Assembly (NCBI GenBank): GCA_018139225.1
Contig: JAGSNX010000002.1
Location: forward strand, 620,001 to 684,000
From: Microvirga sp. SRT01
GTDB lineage: Bacteria; Pseudomonadota; Alphaproteobacteria; Sphingomonadales; Sphingomonadaceae
DNA length: 64,000 bases
Reading direction: 5' to 3'
Shown here: one piece after another, positions 26,534 to 34,557 of the stretch
Layout of the letters: each line of letters starts with the position of its first letter
Numbering within the stretch: the first letter of the stretch is position 1
The notes under the pieces: model-generated
The model's input: the letters and a program-made list of their open reading frames with translations, nothing else
What the model was told of the DNA's origin: nothing
Database searches by the model: none
Program-made: the position numbers and the translations under genes

Positions 26534-27549
26534 GCTGCGTCTCCCAAATTCATGATGTCGTCGTACAGCGCACGTGGAACGATGACGCCGTCCGCCTCGC
26601 TGACCGCACGCGCGGCGTAGCGGCGAGCGGACGGGAGGCGGGCGCCCTGGTCCTCGATCGAGGAAAACATCGCTTCGGCGCGGGCCATATGCTCAGCGAC
26701 GGCATCGCCGAGAAACCCGGCGGGATCGATCGCGAGGATCAGTTCGCCGCCCATCGGCGAGCCGCCGCGGGCGCCGTCGGCGGCGATCGAGTCGGCGCTG
26801 GTCATTTCCCCGATCAGCGGCCCGGCGAGCAGTTCGACCATCGCCGCCAGCGCCGATCCCTTGTGTCCGCCGAACGTCCGCATCGCACCGTCTAGAACTG
26901 CCGCGGCATCGGTCGTCGGCTGACCGGCGGCGTCATAGCCCCAATCGTCCGGCACCGGCTTGCCAGCGCGGCGGTGAAGCTCGATCTCACCGCGGGCCAC
27001 TGCGCTGGTCGCGAAGTCGAACGCGAACGGATGCCCCCCCGGCCGCGGCCAGCCGAACGCGATGGGGTTGGTGCCGAACACCGGTTTCGTACCACCAGCG
27101 GGCGCGACCCAGGCGTGGCTCGGCGTGAAGGCGAGCGCGGCCAGCCCCTGCGTGGCGATCGCCTCGACCTCCGGCCACAGCGCCGCGAAGTGCACCACGT
27201 TCGTCAACGCCAGCGCGGCGATGCCGTGCGTATGCGCCGCCTCGACCAGCGCCGGCAGGCCGCGAGCGAACGCCAGTTGTGCGAAGCCGCCGCCGCCATC
27301 GACGCGGACCAGTGCGGAACGCGGGCGATCGACGACCGGCACCGCGTCGGGCACCACGACCCCCGCCTTCAGACTCTTCACCGCAACCAGCAGGCGGTAG
27401 ATCCCGTGGCTGGCGCATCCGTCACGCTCGCCCGCGACCATCGTCTCCGCGACGGCGTCGGCGTGATCGCCGGCAAGGCCGGCGGCACGCAGCTTCCTTC
27501 GGGCGAGTGCGCGCACCTCCGCCAGCGTCATCCGTATGCCGTCGCTCAT
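26530..27549 (-). CDS. Ldh_2-family imino-acid reductase (DpkA/LhpD-like)
   Basis: A 339-residue NAD(P)H-dependent enzyme of the malate/L-lactate/ureidoglycolate dehydrogenase family. CASHGIYRLLVAVKSLKAG near residue 46 carries the catalytic His; NVVHFAALWPEVEAIA near 117, GGTKPVFGTNPIAFGWPRPG near 152 and GGHKGSALAAMVELLAGPLI near 226 are family motifs. The HFAALWPEVE segment and the hydroxyproline setting favour the Delta1-pyrroline-2-carboxylate / Delta1-piperideine-2-carboxylate reductase branch, which makes L-proline from trans-3-hydroxyproline or D-proline products. Malate or lactate dehydrogenase is the alternative. ATGA overlaps with both neighbours. Confidence 0.85.
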   Translation of the reverse strand: MSDGIRMTLAEVRALARRKLRAAGLAGDHADAVAETMVAGERDGCASHGIYRLLVAVKSLKAGVVVPDAVPVVDRPRSALVRVDGGGGFAQLAFARGLPALVEAAHTHGIAALALTNVVHFAALWPEVEAIATQGLAALAFTPSHAWVAPAGGTKPVFGTNPIAFGWPRPGGHPFAFDFATSAVARGEIELHRRAGKPVPDDWGYDAAGQPTTDAAAVLDGAMRTFGGHKGSALAAMVELLAGPLIGEMTSADSIAADGARGGSPMGGELILAIDPAGFLGDAVAEHMARAEAMFSSIEDQGARLPSARRYAARAVSEADGVIVPRALYDDIMNLGDAA

Positions 27550-29903
27550 ACGGTCACGCCGGGTTTGACGGTGTAGAGGCGTACGCCGAAGACCGGCCCG
27601 GCACTGCTGCGGTCGTGTGGCAGGAACCTGACCTTCACCTGCGCCTTGCCGCGGGTCAGCCCCTCGGGCAGCGGATAATCGACGTCGAAGAATTGTCCCG
27701 GCTTGTCCGCATTCAAGGTCTGCGTCGCGACCTTCACGTTATCGACCAGGATGTCGAAGGTCCGCGACCGCTCGTCGCCCCAGTAGGTCGCTTGCAGCAC
27801 CAGCGGGCCGGGCTTCGTCTTCATCGCGAACTCGAAATAGCCACCCGACCGCGCATCGCGGCCGTTCCGCCCGCGATACGCCACGGGGTAGGAAATTTCG
27901 GAAGTCAGTCCGTGGTCGCGCTCCGGCTGCATCTCGCCGAGGAACATCGTGTCGACCGAGCGCGCGGCGATGTCCTTCAGCCGCGCCTGTTCGGCGGTGA
28001 ACGCCGCCTCCTGTCGCACCCAGGCGGCATCGCTGAACCGCTTGAAGTACACCGCGCTCTGACGCTGATATTGTTTGTAGAAGGGCACGAACTCCAGATC
28101 GGCCGGTCGCCCGATCCCCCGCGTCGCATAGCGGCCCGGCGTGGCGGCGGGCGTGAAGGCGGCCAGGAGGTCGCTGCCGACCAGCGCCGGATCGGCCTTG
28201 TCCCACTTCACGCTGGCGGGGCCCAGATCGGCGGCCATCACCATCGGTCCCCGGAGGATCGCGATCGTGTCCGCGTCACCGGAGGCTTCCTCGATCCGCA
28301 GCTCCAGCGGCAGCGTGATCGCGACGGTGTCGCCCGCGATCCAACGCCGGTCGATGATCGCATAGCCGCGCTGGAACACCGGTGTCACCGCGCTGCCATT
28401 GACCGTCACGGCCGCCTTGCCCGCTGCCCAGCCGGGCACCCGCAAAGCGACCGGAAAGCGGCCGGCCTTCACGCGGGTGAACGTCAGCCGCGACTCCGGC
28501 TCGAACGGATACCGGGTGTCGAGCGTCAGCTTCGCCTTGCGCCGCGCCCAGTCGGCATCGGCGGGGATGTAGAGGTTGACGATCAGTCCGCCCGCATCGT
28601 CCTCCCAGAAGATCGACTCGCCGTGCTTGGCGTGGCTTTCCATGCCGGACCCGACGCAGCACCAGAAGGCGTCGTCCTTGACCGTGGAATATTCGCGCGG
28701 CGCGCCGGTCATCAGCGGCGTCATATAGGTGAAGCCGCCGGTCGACGGGTCCTGCGCGGACATCACGTGGTTGAGATGCGCGCGCTCGTAATAGTCGAAA
28801 AGGGCCCCGTCCGGCTGCCAGCCATAAAGATGCCGCGTCAGCTTCAGCATGTTGTAGGTGTTGCAATGCTCGCACGTCTGTTCGGTGATGTGCTGCGCGA
28901 TCGTGTCCGGCGCGGTAAAATACTCGCGGTCGGCATTGCCGCCGATCACGTAGCTGTGATGCCCGGTCACCCGCTCCCAGAAGAACGTCGCGGCGGTGCG
29001 ATCCTTCTCCGCGCCCGTCAGTTCGTACAGGCGGGCGAGGCCGATCAGTTTGGGCACCTGCGTATTGGCGTGGAAGTTCGCCAGCTTGTCCTCGCGCGCA
29101 GCGAGCGGGTCGAGCACGCGACGGTCGTACAGTTTGCGCGCCATCGCCAGCCAGCGTCGGTCACCGGTGCGCGCGTAAAGCTCGGCGTAGCTCTCGTTCA
29201 GCCCGCCATATTCGCAGCCCAGCACCTCCTGAGTCTGCGCGTCGTCGAGCGCGGCGAACACCCGCTCGAAATACCCGGCGAGGCCGACCAGCAGCGTCAT
29301 TGCCTGTGCGTTGCCCCAGCCGGCATGCACGTCGAGCAGACCCGCGAACAGCTTGTGCACGGTATAGAGCGGCGACCACGCGCCGTTCAGGTCGAAGCCG
29401 CCCGATTTGATCTGGCCCTTCATGATCTCCGGGAAGATCTCTTCCCCGTCGACGATCGTGCCATCCTTTCGCTTGCGGCCGAGCGCGCCGACATAGCCGG
29501 TTCCGCGCTTCGCCTGAGCCTCCGCCAGTTCCGTGACGATGTAGTCGGCGCGTTGGCGCATCTCGCCGTCGCCGGTCTGCTCCCAGGTCTGGACCAGCGC
29601 GGTCAGGTAATGGCCCAGCGTATGGCCGGCGATCGTGTCGCTCTCCCAGCCGCCATAGAGCTCCGCTTTCGGCTCGAGCCCGGCGTATTTGCGGAAGTTG
29701 TGCAACAGGCGATCTGGGCTGAGCCGGTGCAGGTACAGCCGGTTGACCTCGACCGCCGTGGCATAGTCGGACGGACGCAACCGGATTGCGGCCAGCGGAA
29801 AGGGTTTGGCCGAATGGCCGGTCGTTGCGGCCAGCACCGTCTGAGGCATGATCCATGCCGACGCGGCCGCCCCCAGCATCAACTCCCGGCGATCGATCGG
29901 CAT
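27546..29903 (-). CDS. GH127 beta-L-arabinofuranosidase (DUF1680)
   Basis: A 785-residue glycoside hydrolase. A Tat-like signal (MPIDRRELMLGAAASAW) implies folded export. The (alpha/alpha)6 barrel covers about 45-470, followed by beta domains. The unusual zinc-cysteine active site of the HypBA1 family is recognisable: Glu327 in NADREYF, Cys344 and Cys347 in TEQTCEHCNTYNML, and Cys415-Cys416 in FWCCVGSGMESHAKHGES. Characterised members remove beta-L-arabinofuranose from hydroxyproline-linked plant oligosaccharides (extensin). ATG 29903 has AGGAG at 7-base spacing; a start 51 bases upstream would precede the signal and overlap the palindrome. First gene of its operon. Confidence 0.92.
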   Translation of the reverse strand: MPIDRRELMLGAAASAWIMPQTVLAATTGHSAKPFPLAAIRLRPSDYATAVEVNRLYLHRLSPDRLLHNFRKYAGLEPKAELYGGWESDTIAGHTLGHYLTALVQTWEQTGDGEMRQRADYIVTELAEAQAKRGTGYVGALGRKRKDGTIVDGEEIFPEIMKGQIKSGGFDLNGAWSPLYTVHKLFAGLLDVHAGWGNAQAMTLLVGLAGYFERVFAALDDAQTQEVLGCEYGGLNESYAELYARTGDRRWLAMARKLYDRRVLDPLAAREDKLANFHANTQVPKLIGLARLYELTGAEKDRTAATFFWERVTGHHSYVIGGNADREYFTAPDTIAQHITEQTCEHCNTYNMLKLTRHLYGWQPDGALFDYYERAHLNHVMSAQDPSTGGFTYMTPLMTGAPREYSTVKDDAFWCCVGSGMESHAKHGESIFWEDDAGGLIVNLYIPADADWARRKAKLTLDTRYPFEPESRLTFTRVKAGRFPVALRVPGWAAGKAAVTVNGSAVTPVFQRGYAIIDRRWIAGDTVAITLPLELRIEEASGDADTIAILRGPMVMAADLGPASVKWDKADPALVGSDLLAAFTPAATPGRYATRGIGRPADLEFVPFYKQYQRQSAVYFKRFSDAAWVRQEAAFTAEQARLKDIAARSVDTMFLGEMQPERDHGLTSEISYPVAYRGRNGRDARSGGYFEFAMKTKPGPLVLQATYWGDERSRTFDILVDNVKVATQTLNADKPGQFFDVDYPLPEGLTRGKAQVKVRFLPHDRSSAGPVFGVRLYTVKPGVTV

Positions 29904-29917
29904 CTTGTTCTCCTGAC

Positions 29918-29942
29918 ACGATCTTATATCGTATAAGATCGT
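29918..29942. promoter_or_regulatory. Perfect 11-3-11 palindrome before GH127 gene
   Basis: Arms ACGATCTTATA (29918-29928) and TATAAGATCGT (29932-29942) flank TCG. It lies 15 bases upstream of the GH127 start, just before the ribosome-binding site, and contains TATAAGAT-like -10 sequence. It is therefore either an operator covering the promoter or transcription start, or a hairpin at the 5' end of the mRNA. It shares the core ATCGTATA with the palindrome at 22309-22318, suggesting the same GntR/FCD regulator. Confidence 0.7.
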
Positions 29943-29987
29943 CGGGCGGGTCAACCGTCTCGTTCAGCCGATCCTGCTGACGATCGG

Positions 29988-30194
29988 TCAGGGCGTGCCA
30001 CTCTCCGCCAGACGCGCGGCGATGAGCTTCTTCAACTGGATCTTGATCGACTGGCCAGCGGTTTCGGGCTCGACCGAGTCATAGCCCTCGTTCCGAAGCT
30101 GCGTCCGGATTTCCGCGACCGATCGGGCGGTGCCGGTGCGCGCAATCGAGAGCGCCCGTTCCACGGTCGAGCGGCCATTGCCGGTATCGCTCAT
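29988..30194 (-). CDS. Small conserved-type hypothetical protein
   Basis: A 68-residue protein with two helical segments: TVERALSIARTGTARSVAEI and SIKIQLKKLIAARLAESG. I recognise a class of small sphingomonad proteins with a TVERAxxLAR...SVxxIRxxLxxEGY pattern but no assigned function. No signal or membrane segment. Single gene upstream of, and on the same strand as, the GH127 operon, 45 bases from the palindrome; probably independent of it. Possibly DNA- or RNA-binding by its basic helices, but that is a guess. Confidence 0.6.
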   Translation of the reverse strand: MSDTGNGRSTVERALSIARTGTARSVAEIRTQLRNEGYDSVEPETAGQSIKIQLKKLIAARLAESGTP

Positions 30195-30338
30195 GCTGTG
30201 CAGCCTTGTCGTTTACCCGGCGATCGACGGGTGTCGACGGGCCGGAAATGGGATATGCCGACGGTCTAACCGCGTTCCGCCGATCCGACCAGACGGGACG
30301 CGCCCTGAACCCGATCGGACCGGCTGCGTTGACGAGCC

Positions 30339-30566
30339 ATGACAAGGGTTACGGATCGGGACGCGGGCGGAGCCTCGACGCGTCAGCGCGCACGACTGAC
30401 CATCAAGGCCGGACGGCGGGCGCGATTGACACTCGACGTGACGATGACGCGCGGCGGCATAGTGGCCGTAGGTGGTCTCGTCGCCGCGATCCTGTTGTCG
30501 ACGGCCGTCCTCGTCGGTGTCGCCGGTCGCGCGGGGCACGATCAGCGTCGGATGCCCGGCGTCTAG
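30339..30566 (+). CDS. Possible small membrane protein
   Basis: A 75-residue frame with a basic N-terminal half and one clear membrane helix, GGIVAVGGLVAAILLSTAVL, at about residues 38-60. An internal ATG at 30444 would give a 40-residue protein that is almost only the helix. Only a weak ribosome-binding site is visible. Its TAG stop overlaps the convergent BLUF gene's TAG through the palindrome CTAG at 30563-30566. Function unknown. Confidence 0.4.
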   Translation: MTRVTDRDAGGASTRQRARLTIKAGRRARLTLDVTMTRGGIVAVGGLVAAILLSTAVLVGVAGRAGHDQRRMPGV

Positions 30567-30958
30567 CGTGACAGCACGGCGAAGCCGATGAACATCGCGC
30601 GGAGCCACATATCGGTGACGCCGGCGACGTTGAGCGCCATCTGCGCCTTGTAGTCACCCTTGGAAACGAGGCCGGGATCGCGATAGTCCATCGACCAGGA
30701 GCCGAACTGGCGATGTTCGATGGGCTCATCGGCGACGGTGACGACGTCGCAGTGGCGATCGTCCAGTGCGATCCGGGCGTAGCAGGCCCGGACGGCGTCC
30801 GCCTCACCTTCGAGCGCTTGCAGAAAACGCGTGCCATCCGCCAGCAGCAGGCCGGTGATGCCGTCGGAGCCGTTGCGGACGCGGGATACGGTCAGGATGC
30901 CGTCGAGATCGACGTCCCCCGATAGCGCCGCACGGCTCATGTAGCAGATCCGGTGCAT
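30563..30958 (-). CDS. BLUF-domain blue-light photoreceptor
   Basis: A 131-residue single-domain BLUF protein. The flavin-site residues are all visible: Tyr6 in MHRICYMSRA, Asn in SRVRNGSDGITGLLL, Gln in FLQALEGEADAV and Trp-Met in FGSWSMDY. The C-terminal 40 residues form the usual capping helices. With no output domain it must signal by protein-protein contact, as short BLUF proteins do. ATG 30958 is chosen because the BLUF fold starts there and GGGGGA precedes it; the longer frame upstream has no similarity. Binds FAD and responds to blue light by family precedent. Confidence 0.9.
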   Translation of the reverse strand: MHRICYMSRAALSGDVDLDGILTVSRVRNGSDGITGLLLADGTRFLQALEGEADAVRACYARIALDDRHCDVVTVADEPIEHRQFGSWSMDYRDPGLVSKGDYKAQMALNVAGVTDMWLRAMFIGFAVLSR

Positions 30959-31191
30959 CAATCCCCCGCGGCCAACGGCGCGCGGCATGGACGGATCGGT
31001 GCGACATCCGCAAGAACATCGCTCAATCGAGCTCGCGGGCAAGGAAGGCGCTCCGCCCGTCCCGTAGTGACTCAAGCAAGGCGGAGCGCCGAGCGACACC
31101 GCAGGATACTGGCGGGCTGCTCTGCGATCCCCTCTAGCGGCAAAACCTTAACGGAGCGGTCATCGTCGTCGCCGACGACATCGTACAGGAA

Positions 31192-31268
31192 TGGCGCGCC
31201 CGGCAGGACTCGAACCTGCAACTCCAAGCTTAGAAGGCTCGTGCTCTATCCAGTTGAACTACGGGCGC
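31192..31268 (-). tRNA. tRNA-Arg (anticodon UCU)
   Basis: 77 nucleotides including an encoded CCA. The acceptor stem GCGCCCG / CGGGCGC is perfect, the anticodon arm CGAGC-CTTCTAA-GCTTG gives anticodon TCT, and the T arm GCAGG-TTCGAGT-CCTGC is canonical. The D arm contains AACTGGATAGA. Reads AGA/AGG-type arginine codons, rare in this GC-rich genome. Confidence 0.97.
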
Positions 31269-31326
31269 CCGGCGGCACCGGTAGCGCGGATTGCGCGGGG
31301 ACGGAACCGGCTTCATACCGGCCGAC

Positions 31327-32052
31327 ATGGATCAGGGTGCCGAAGACCGCACCGGAACGCGCGCGTTCCGCTATTTCGATTTCGTGATGGCGGCGTTCGT
31401 CGCGATCCTGTTGCTGTCAAACGTCATCGGGGCGGGCAAGGTCGCGGTGGTGACGTTGCCGTTGGTCGGCGAGTGGCCGTTCGGGGCCGGCATCCTGTTC
31501 TTTCCGCTCAGCTACGTCATCGGCGACGTGCTGACGGAGGTGTACGGCTATGCCCGGGCGCGGCGGGTGATCTGGGCGGGCACGGTCGCGGTGCTGTTCA
31601 TGGCGTTCATGAGCTGGGTCGTCGTCGCGCTGCCGCCCGCGCCAAGCTGGGGCAACCAGGCGGCCTATGCGGTGATCTTCGGGCAGGTGCCGCGGATCGT
31701 GCTGGCCAGCGTGTGTGCGTTCTGGGCGGGCGAGTTCGTCAACGCCTATGTCATGGCACGCATGAAGGTGCTGACCGAGGGACGCCATCTTTGGATGCGG
31801 ACGATCGGCTCCACCGTCGTGGGGCAGGGGGTCGACAGCCTGATCTTCTATCCGCTCGCGTTCTGGGGGGCGACGGGATGGACGCCGCAACTGGTCGTGA
31901 CCGTGCTGTTCACGCAATGGGCGCTGAAAGTCGGTTGGGAGGTGTTGCTGACGCCGGTCACCTACGCCGTCGTCGGCTGGCTGAAGCGGGTGGAGGGCGT
32001 GGACGTGTTCGACCGCTCGACGGATTTCACGCCGTTTCGGACGCGGGTGTAA
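31327..32052 (+). CDS. Queuosine precursor transporter (QPTR/YhhQ family)
   Basis: A 241-residue integral membrane protein of the DUF165/VUT_1 family with about six helices. FDFVMAAFVAILLLSNVIGAG near residue 17, ILFFPLSYVIGDVLTEVYGY near 57 and VGQGVDSLIFYPLAFWG near 166 are the family signatures. It imports preQ0/preQ1 for queuosine tRNA modification, by family precedent. ATG 31327 is preferred over an upstream TTG. It starts 58 bases from the tRNA gene on the opposite strand. Confidence 0.9.
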   Translation: MDQGAEDRTGTRAFRYFDFVMAAFVAILLLSNVIGAGKVAVVTLPLVGEWPFGAGILFFPLSYVIGDVLTEVYGYARARRVIWAGTVAVLFMAFMSWVVVALPPAPSWGNQAAYAVIFGQVPRIVLASVCAFWAGEFVNAYVMARMKVLTEGRHLWMRTIGSTVVGQGVDSLIFYPLAFWGATGWTPQLVVTVLFTQWALKVGWEVLLTPVTYAVVGWLKRVEGVDVFDRSTDFTPFRTRV

Positions 32053-32128
32053 TCGGACGATTAGGCTAAGGTTGGTCCCATGCGGCGTCCGATCCCCGTG
32101 TCCATCCACGGGGACCGGAATACCGGCT

Positions 32129-32797
32129 TCAGGCCCCCACCGTCTCCAACAATCCCTCGAACAGGCGGCGGCCGTCGGTGCCGCCGTGCGCGGTTTCGAC
32201 GCGGCGTTCGGGATGCGGCATCATGCCGAGCACGTTGCCGCGATCGTTGATGATGCCCGCAATGGCGCGCGCGGAACCGTTGAGGTCGTCGGCGTAGCGG
32301 AACGCGACGCGGCCTTCGCCCTCCAGCCGGTCGAGCGTCGCGTCGTCGGCGAAATAATTGCCGTCGTGGTGCGCGACGGGGACGGTGATCGTCTCGCCCG
32401 CGTCGTACAGGCGGGTGAAGGCGCTGTCCGCATCGCCGACCGTCAACCGCGCGTCGCGACACACGAAGTTCAGACCGGCGTTCCGCATCAACGCCCCCGG
32501 CAACAACCCCGCCTCCGTCAGCACCTGAAAGCCGTTGCAGACGCCGAACACCGGTACGCCCCTGTTCGCGGCGTCCACCACCGCGCGCATGATCGGCGAC
32601 CGCGCGGCGATCGCGCCGCAGCGGAGGTAATCGCCGTACGAGAACCCGCCGGGCACCGCGATCAGGCCGACATTGTCGGGCAGTTCGCTGTCGCCGTGCC
32701 AGACCATCGCCGGCGCCGTGCCGGTCACGTCCCGCAGCGCGACGGCAATGTCGCGATCGCAGTTCGAGCCGGGGAAGACGAGGACGGCGGTCTTCAT
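32129..32797 (-). CDS. purQ: Phosphoribosylformylglycinamidine synthase, glutaminase subunit
   Basis: A 222-residue class-I glutamine amidotransferase. [20 protein letters not shown] opens the protein; the nucleophile Cys is in [16 protein letters not shown] near residue 85, the catalytic His and Glu in MPHPERRVE near the end. Provides ammonia to PurL for FGAM synthesis in purine biosynthesis. ATG 32797 forms a one-base overlap with the purS stop. Downstream of purC and purS on the same strand, the usual alphaproteobacterial order. Confidence 0.96.
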   Translation of the reverse strand: MKTAVLVFPGSNCDRDIAVALRDVTGTAPAMVWHGDSELPDNVGLIAVPGGFSYGDYLRCGAIAARSPIMRAVVDAANRGVPVFGVCNGFQVLTEAGLLPGALMRNAGLNFVCRDARLTVGDADSAFTRLYDAGETITVPVAHHDGNYFADDATLDRLEGEGRVAFRYADDLNGSARAIAGIINDRGNVLGMMPHPERRVETAHGGTDGRRLFEGLLETVGA

Positions 32798-33027
32798 CAG
32801 GCGCGCTCCACCCGGTAATTCTCGATCACGGTGTTGGCGAGCAACTGGCGGCACATGCCGTCGATCGCATCGTCCGTGGTGCCGTCCGCGACTTCCATTT
32901 CGATGAGCTTGCCGGTGCGGACATCTTCCACGCCCTGAAAGCCGAGGCTGCCGAGCGCGTGATGGATGGCGCGACCCTGAGGATCGAGGACGCCGGGTTT
33001 GAGCGTGACGAAGATACGGAGTTTCAT
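32797..33027 (-). CDS. purS: Phosphoribosylformylglycinamidine synthase subunit PurS
   Basis: A 76-residue PurS, the small bridging subunit that joins PurQ to Pur[40 protein letters not shown] and [19 protein letters not shown] match the family along the full length. 12 bases after purC and overlapping purQ by one base, so the three genes form an operon. purL is not in the window. Confidence 0.95.
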   Translation of the reverse strand: MKLRIFVTLKPGVLDPQGRAIHHALGSLGFQGVEDVRTGKLIEMEVADGTTDDAIDGMCRQLLANTVIENYRVERA

Positions 33028-33039
33028 GCGAGCTAGCCC

Positions 33040-33819
33040 TTACTTGCCGCGACGCTTGCGATGGCTGTCGAGGTCGAGGACCGCGCCCTCTTCACCCTCG
33101 GGGAGCAGGCCGAGCCGACGTGCGACTTCCTGATACGCTTCCGCCTCGCCGCCAAGGTCCTGTCGGAAGCGGTCCTTGTCCATCTTGTCGTTGGTTTCCA
33201 TGTCCCAGAGGCGACAGCCATCGGGGCTGATCTCGTCCGCGAGGATGATGCGACCGTAATCGTCATCCCAGACGCGGCCGAACTCCAGCTTGAAGTCGAC
33301 CAGCCGGATGCCGACGCCGGCGAACAGCCCGCACAGGAAGTCGTTCACGCGGATCGCGAGGTCGGCGATGTCGTGCATCTCCTCCTGGCTGGCCCAGCCG
33401 AAGCAGGCGATATGCTCCTCGGACACCATCGGGTCGCCGAGCGCATCGTCCTTGTAGTAATATTCGATGATCGTGCGGGGGAGCTTGGTGCCCTCCTCGA
33501 TCCCCAGCCGCTTCGACAGCGATCCGGCGGCGACGTTGCGGACGACGACCTCGATTGGAACGATCTCGACCTGACGCACCAGCTGCTCGCGCATGTTGAG
33601 GCGGCGGATGAAGTGCGTGGGCACACCGATATGGTCGAGCAGCGTGAAGACGTGCTCCGAAATCCGGTTGTTCAGCACGCCCTTGCCGTTGATCGTGCCC
33701 TTTTTCTGGGCATTGAACGCGGTGGCGTCGTCCTTGAAATACTGGATGATCGTGCCGGGTTCGGGACCCTCGTACAGGATCTTGGCCTTGCCCTCGTAGA
33801 TTTGGCGGCGGCGAGGCAT
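33040..33819 (-). CDS. purC: SAICAR synthetase
   Basis: A 259-residue phosphoribosylaminoimidazole-succinocarboxamide synthase. [60 protein letters not shown] and [20 protein letters not shown] are signature segments. Full length for the bacterial family, with a basic tail HRKRRGK. Catalyses ATP-dependent ligation of aspartate to CAIR. First gene of purC-purS-purQ. A GC-rich hairpin at 33841-33876 lies in its leader. Confidence 0.97.
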   Translation of the reverse strand: MPRRRQIYEGKAKILYEGPEPGTIIQYFKDDATAFNAQKKGTINGKGVLNNRISEHVFTLLDHIGVPTHFIRRLNMREQLVRQVEIVPIEVVVRNVAAGSLSKRLGIEEGTKLPRTIIEYYYKDDALGDPMVSEEHIACFGWASQEEMHDIADLAIRVNDFLCGLFAGVGIRLVDFKLEFGRVWDDDYGRIILADEISPDGCRLWDMETNDKMDKDRFRQDLGGEAEAYQEVARRLGLLPEGEEGAVLDLDSHRKRRGK

Positions 33820-33840
33820 GCGGTTCCCCTGAAATTAGCA

Positions 33841-33876
33841 GCCCCGGACCCCGCGAGTGCGGTCGCGGGCCGGGGC
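33841..33876 (-). terminator. GC-rich hairpin between toxin gene and purC
   Basis: GCCCCGG (33841-33847) with CCGGGGC (33870-33876), continuing as CCCGCGA (33850-33856) with TCGCGGG (33863-33869); a two-base bulge and a six-base loop. It ends 45 bases before the toxin stop on the minus strand. No strong T-tract follows, so it could be a terminator for the toxin-antitoxin unit or a structure in the purC leader. Confidence 0.5.
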
Positions 33877-33921
33877 AGGTAAGGATGGCGCGCCTATACG
33901 GGACGGGCGGGCAGGGCGCAA

Positions 33922-34272
33922 TCAAATCGGGCGATCCCGGTTGAGAAGGCGATCGTCGAGCAGGGCCTGCATATCGCGGCGGCCGTCGGCGAGCAGAACG
34001 ATCGTCACAGTCGCATCGGCTACGCGGTACAGGATGCGATAGGGTGGGAAGACGATCTGGCGGTATTGCCGGCGACCGACGACCTCCAGTTCCCGTGGAA
34101 CAGATCCCCGAAAGGGGAAGGTCGCCAAAGCTTCTACCCGGGCGATCACTTCGGTGACGAAGGCGCCGGCCGCTTCGGCCGAACGATGATGGGCGAGGTA
34201 ATCGGCGATCGCGTTCAGGTCCGTGGCTGCATCGAAATCGAACTCGACCTCGAAGTCGATCGGCTCGGTCAC
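33922..34272 (-). CDS. ParE/RelE-family toxin
   Basis: A 116-residue type-II toxin of the ParE/RelE superfamily: AATDLNAIADYLAHHRSAEA opening helices, ALATFPFRGSVPRELEVVGR, then the core strands RQIVFPPYRILYRVADATVT and LLADGRRDMQALL. Family members poison gyrase (ParE) or cut mRNA (RelE); this sequence does not settle which. ATGA overlap with the antitoxin gene, which is upstream, the normal order for co-translation. Length is slightly above the usual 95-105. Confidence 0.88.
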   Translation of the reverse strand: MTEPIDFEVEFDFDAATDLNAIADYLAHHRSAEAAGAFVTEVIARVEALATFPFRGSVPRELEVVGRRQYRQIVFPPYRILYRVADATVTIVLLADGRRDMQALLDDRLLNRDRPI

Positions 34273-34556
34273 TCCGCAACGTATTTCTGGCGCAGTTCCT
34301 CCAGCACTTCGCGGGCAGGGCGGGTCCGGCCCTCCTCGATGTTGCGCTCTGCCAACGCAATGATCTTCAGCATGGCCAGTGTCTCTTGGGTCCGCTCGTA
34401 CTCGCGAACGTCCTGCAGTACCGCTTTTGCCTCACCGTTCTGGGTAATGACGATGGGTGCGCCCCCGTCATTGAGTTCGGCGATAATCTCGGCGGCGTTC
34501 GCCTTGACGTAGCTGATAGGCTTGATCTGGGTCGAGAAGCGCATGATCGACTCCAC
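34269..34556 (-). CDS. Phd/YefM-family antitoxin
   Basis: A 95-residue antitoxin. The N-terminal Phd/YefM DNA-binding fold is seen in ISYVKANAAEIIAELNDG and PIVITQNGEAKAVLQDVREY. The C-terminal half (KIIALAERNIEEGRTRPARE) is the flexible helix that would wrap the toxin. The start may be the ATG at 34556 or the internal one at 34544. An imperfect inverted repeat directly upstream (34558-34582) is the probable self-regulated operator. Confidence 0.9.
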   Translation of the reverse strand: MESIMRFSTQIKPISYVKANAAEIIAELNDGGAPIVITQNGEAKAVLQDVREYERTQETLAMLKIIALAERNIEEGRTRPAREVLEELRQKYVAE

Positions 34557-34557
34557 T

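Noticed and set aside
27279..29936. An 885-codon open frame antisense to GH127
   Set aside because: No recognisable domain, no ribosome-binding site, and the opposite strand encodes a protein with a complete active site.
18215..29942. Idea that the block is a recently acquired genomic island
   Set aside because: No integrase, tRNA boundary, direct repeats or composition change is visible; codon use matches the flanks.
29904..29954. Upstream start for GH127 adding 17 residues
   Set aside because: It would put a non-hydrophobic leader before the Tat-like signal and lacks a ribosome-binding site; it also codes through the 29918-29942 palindrome.
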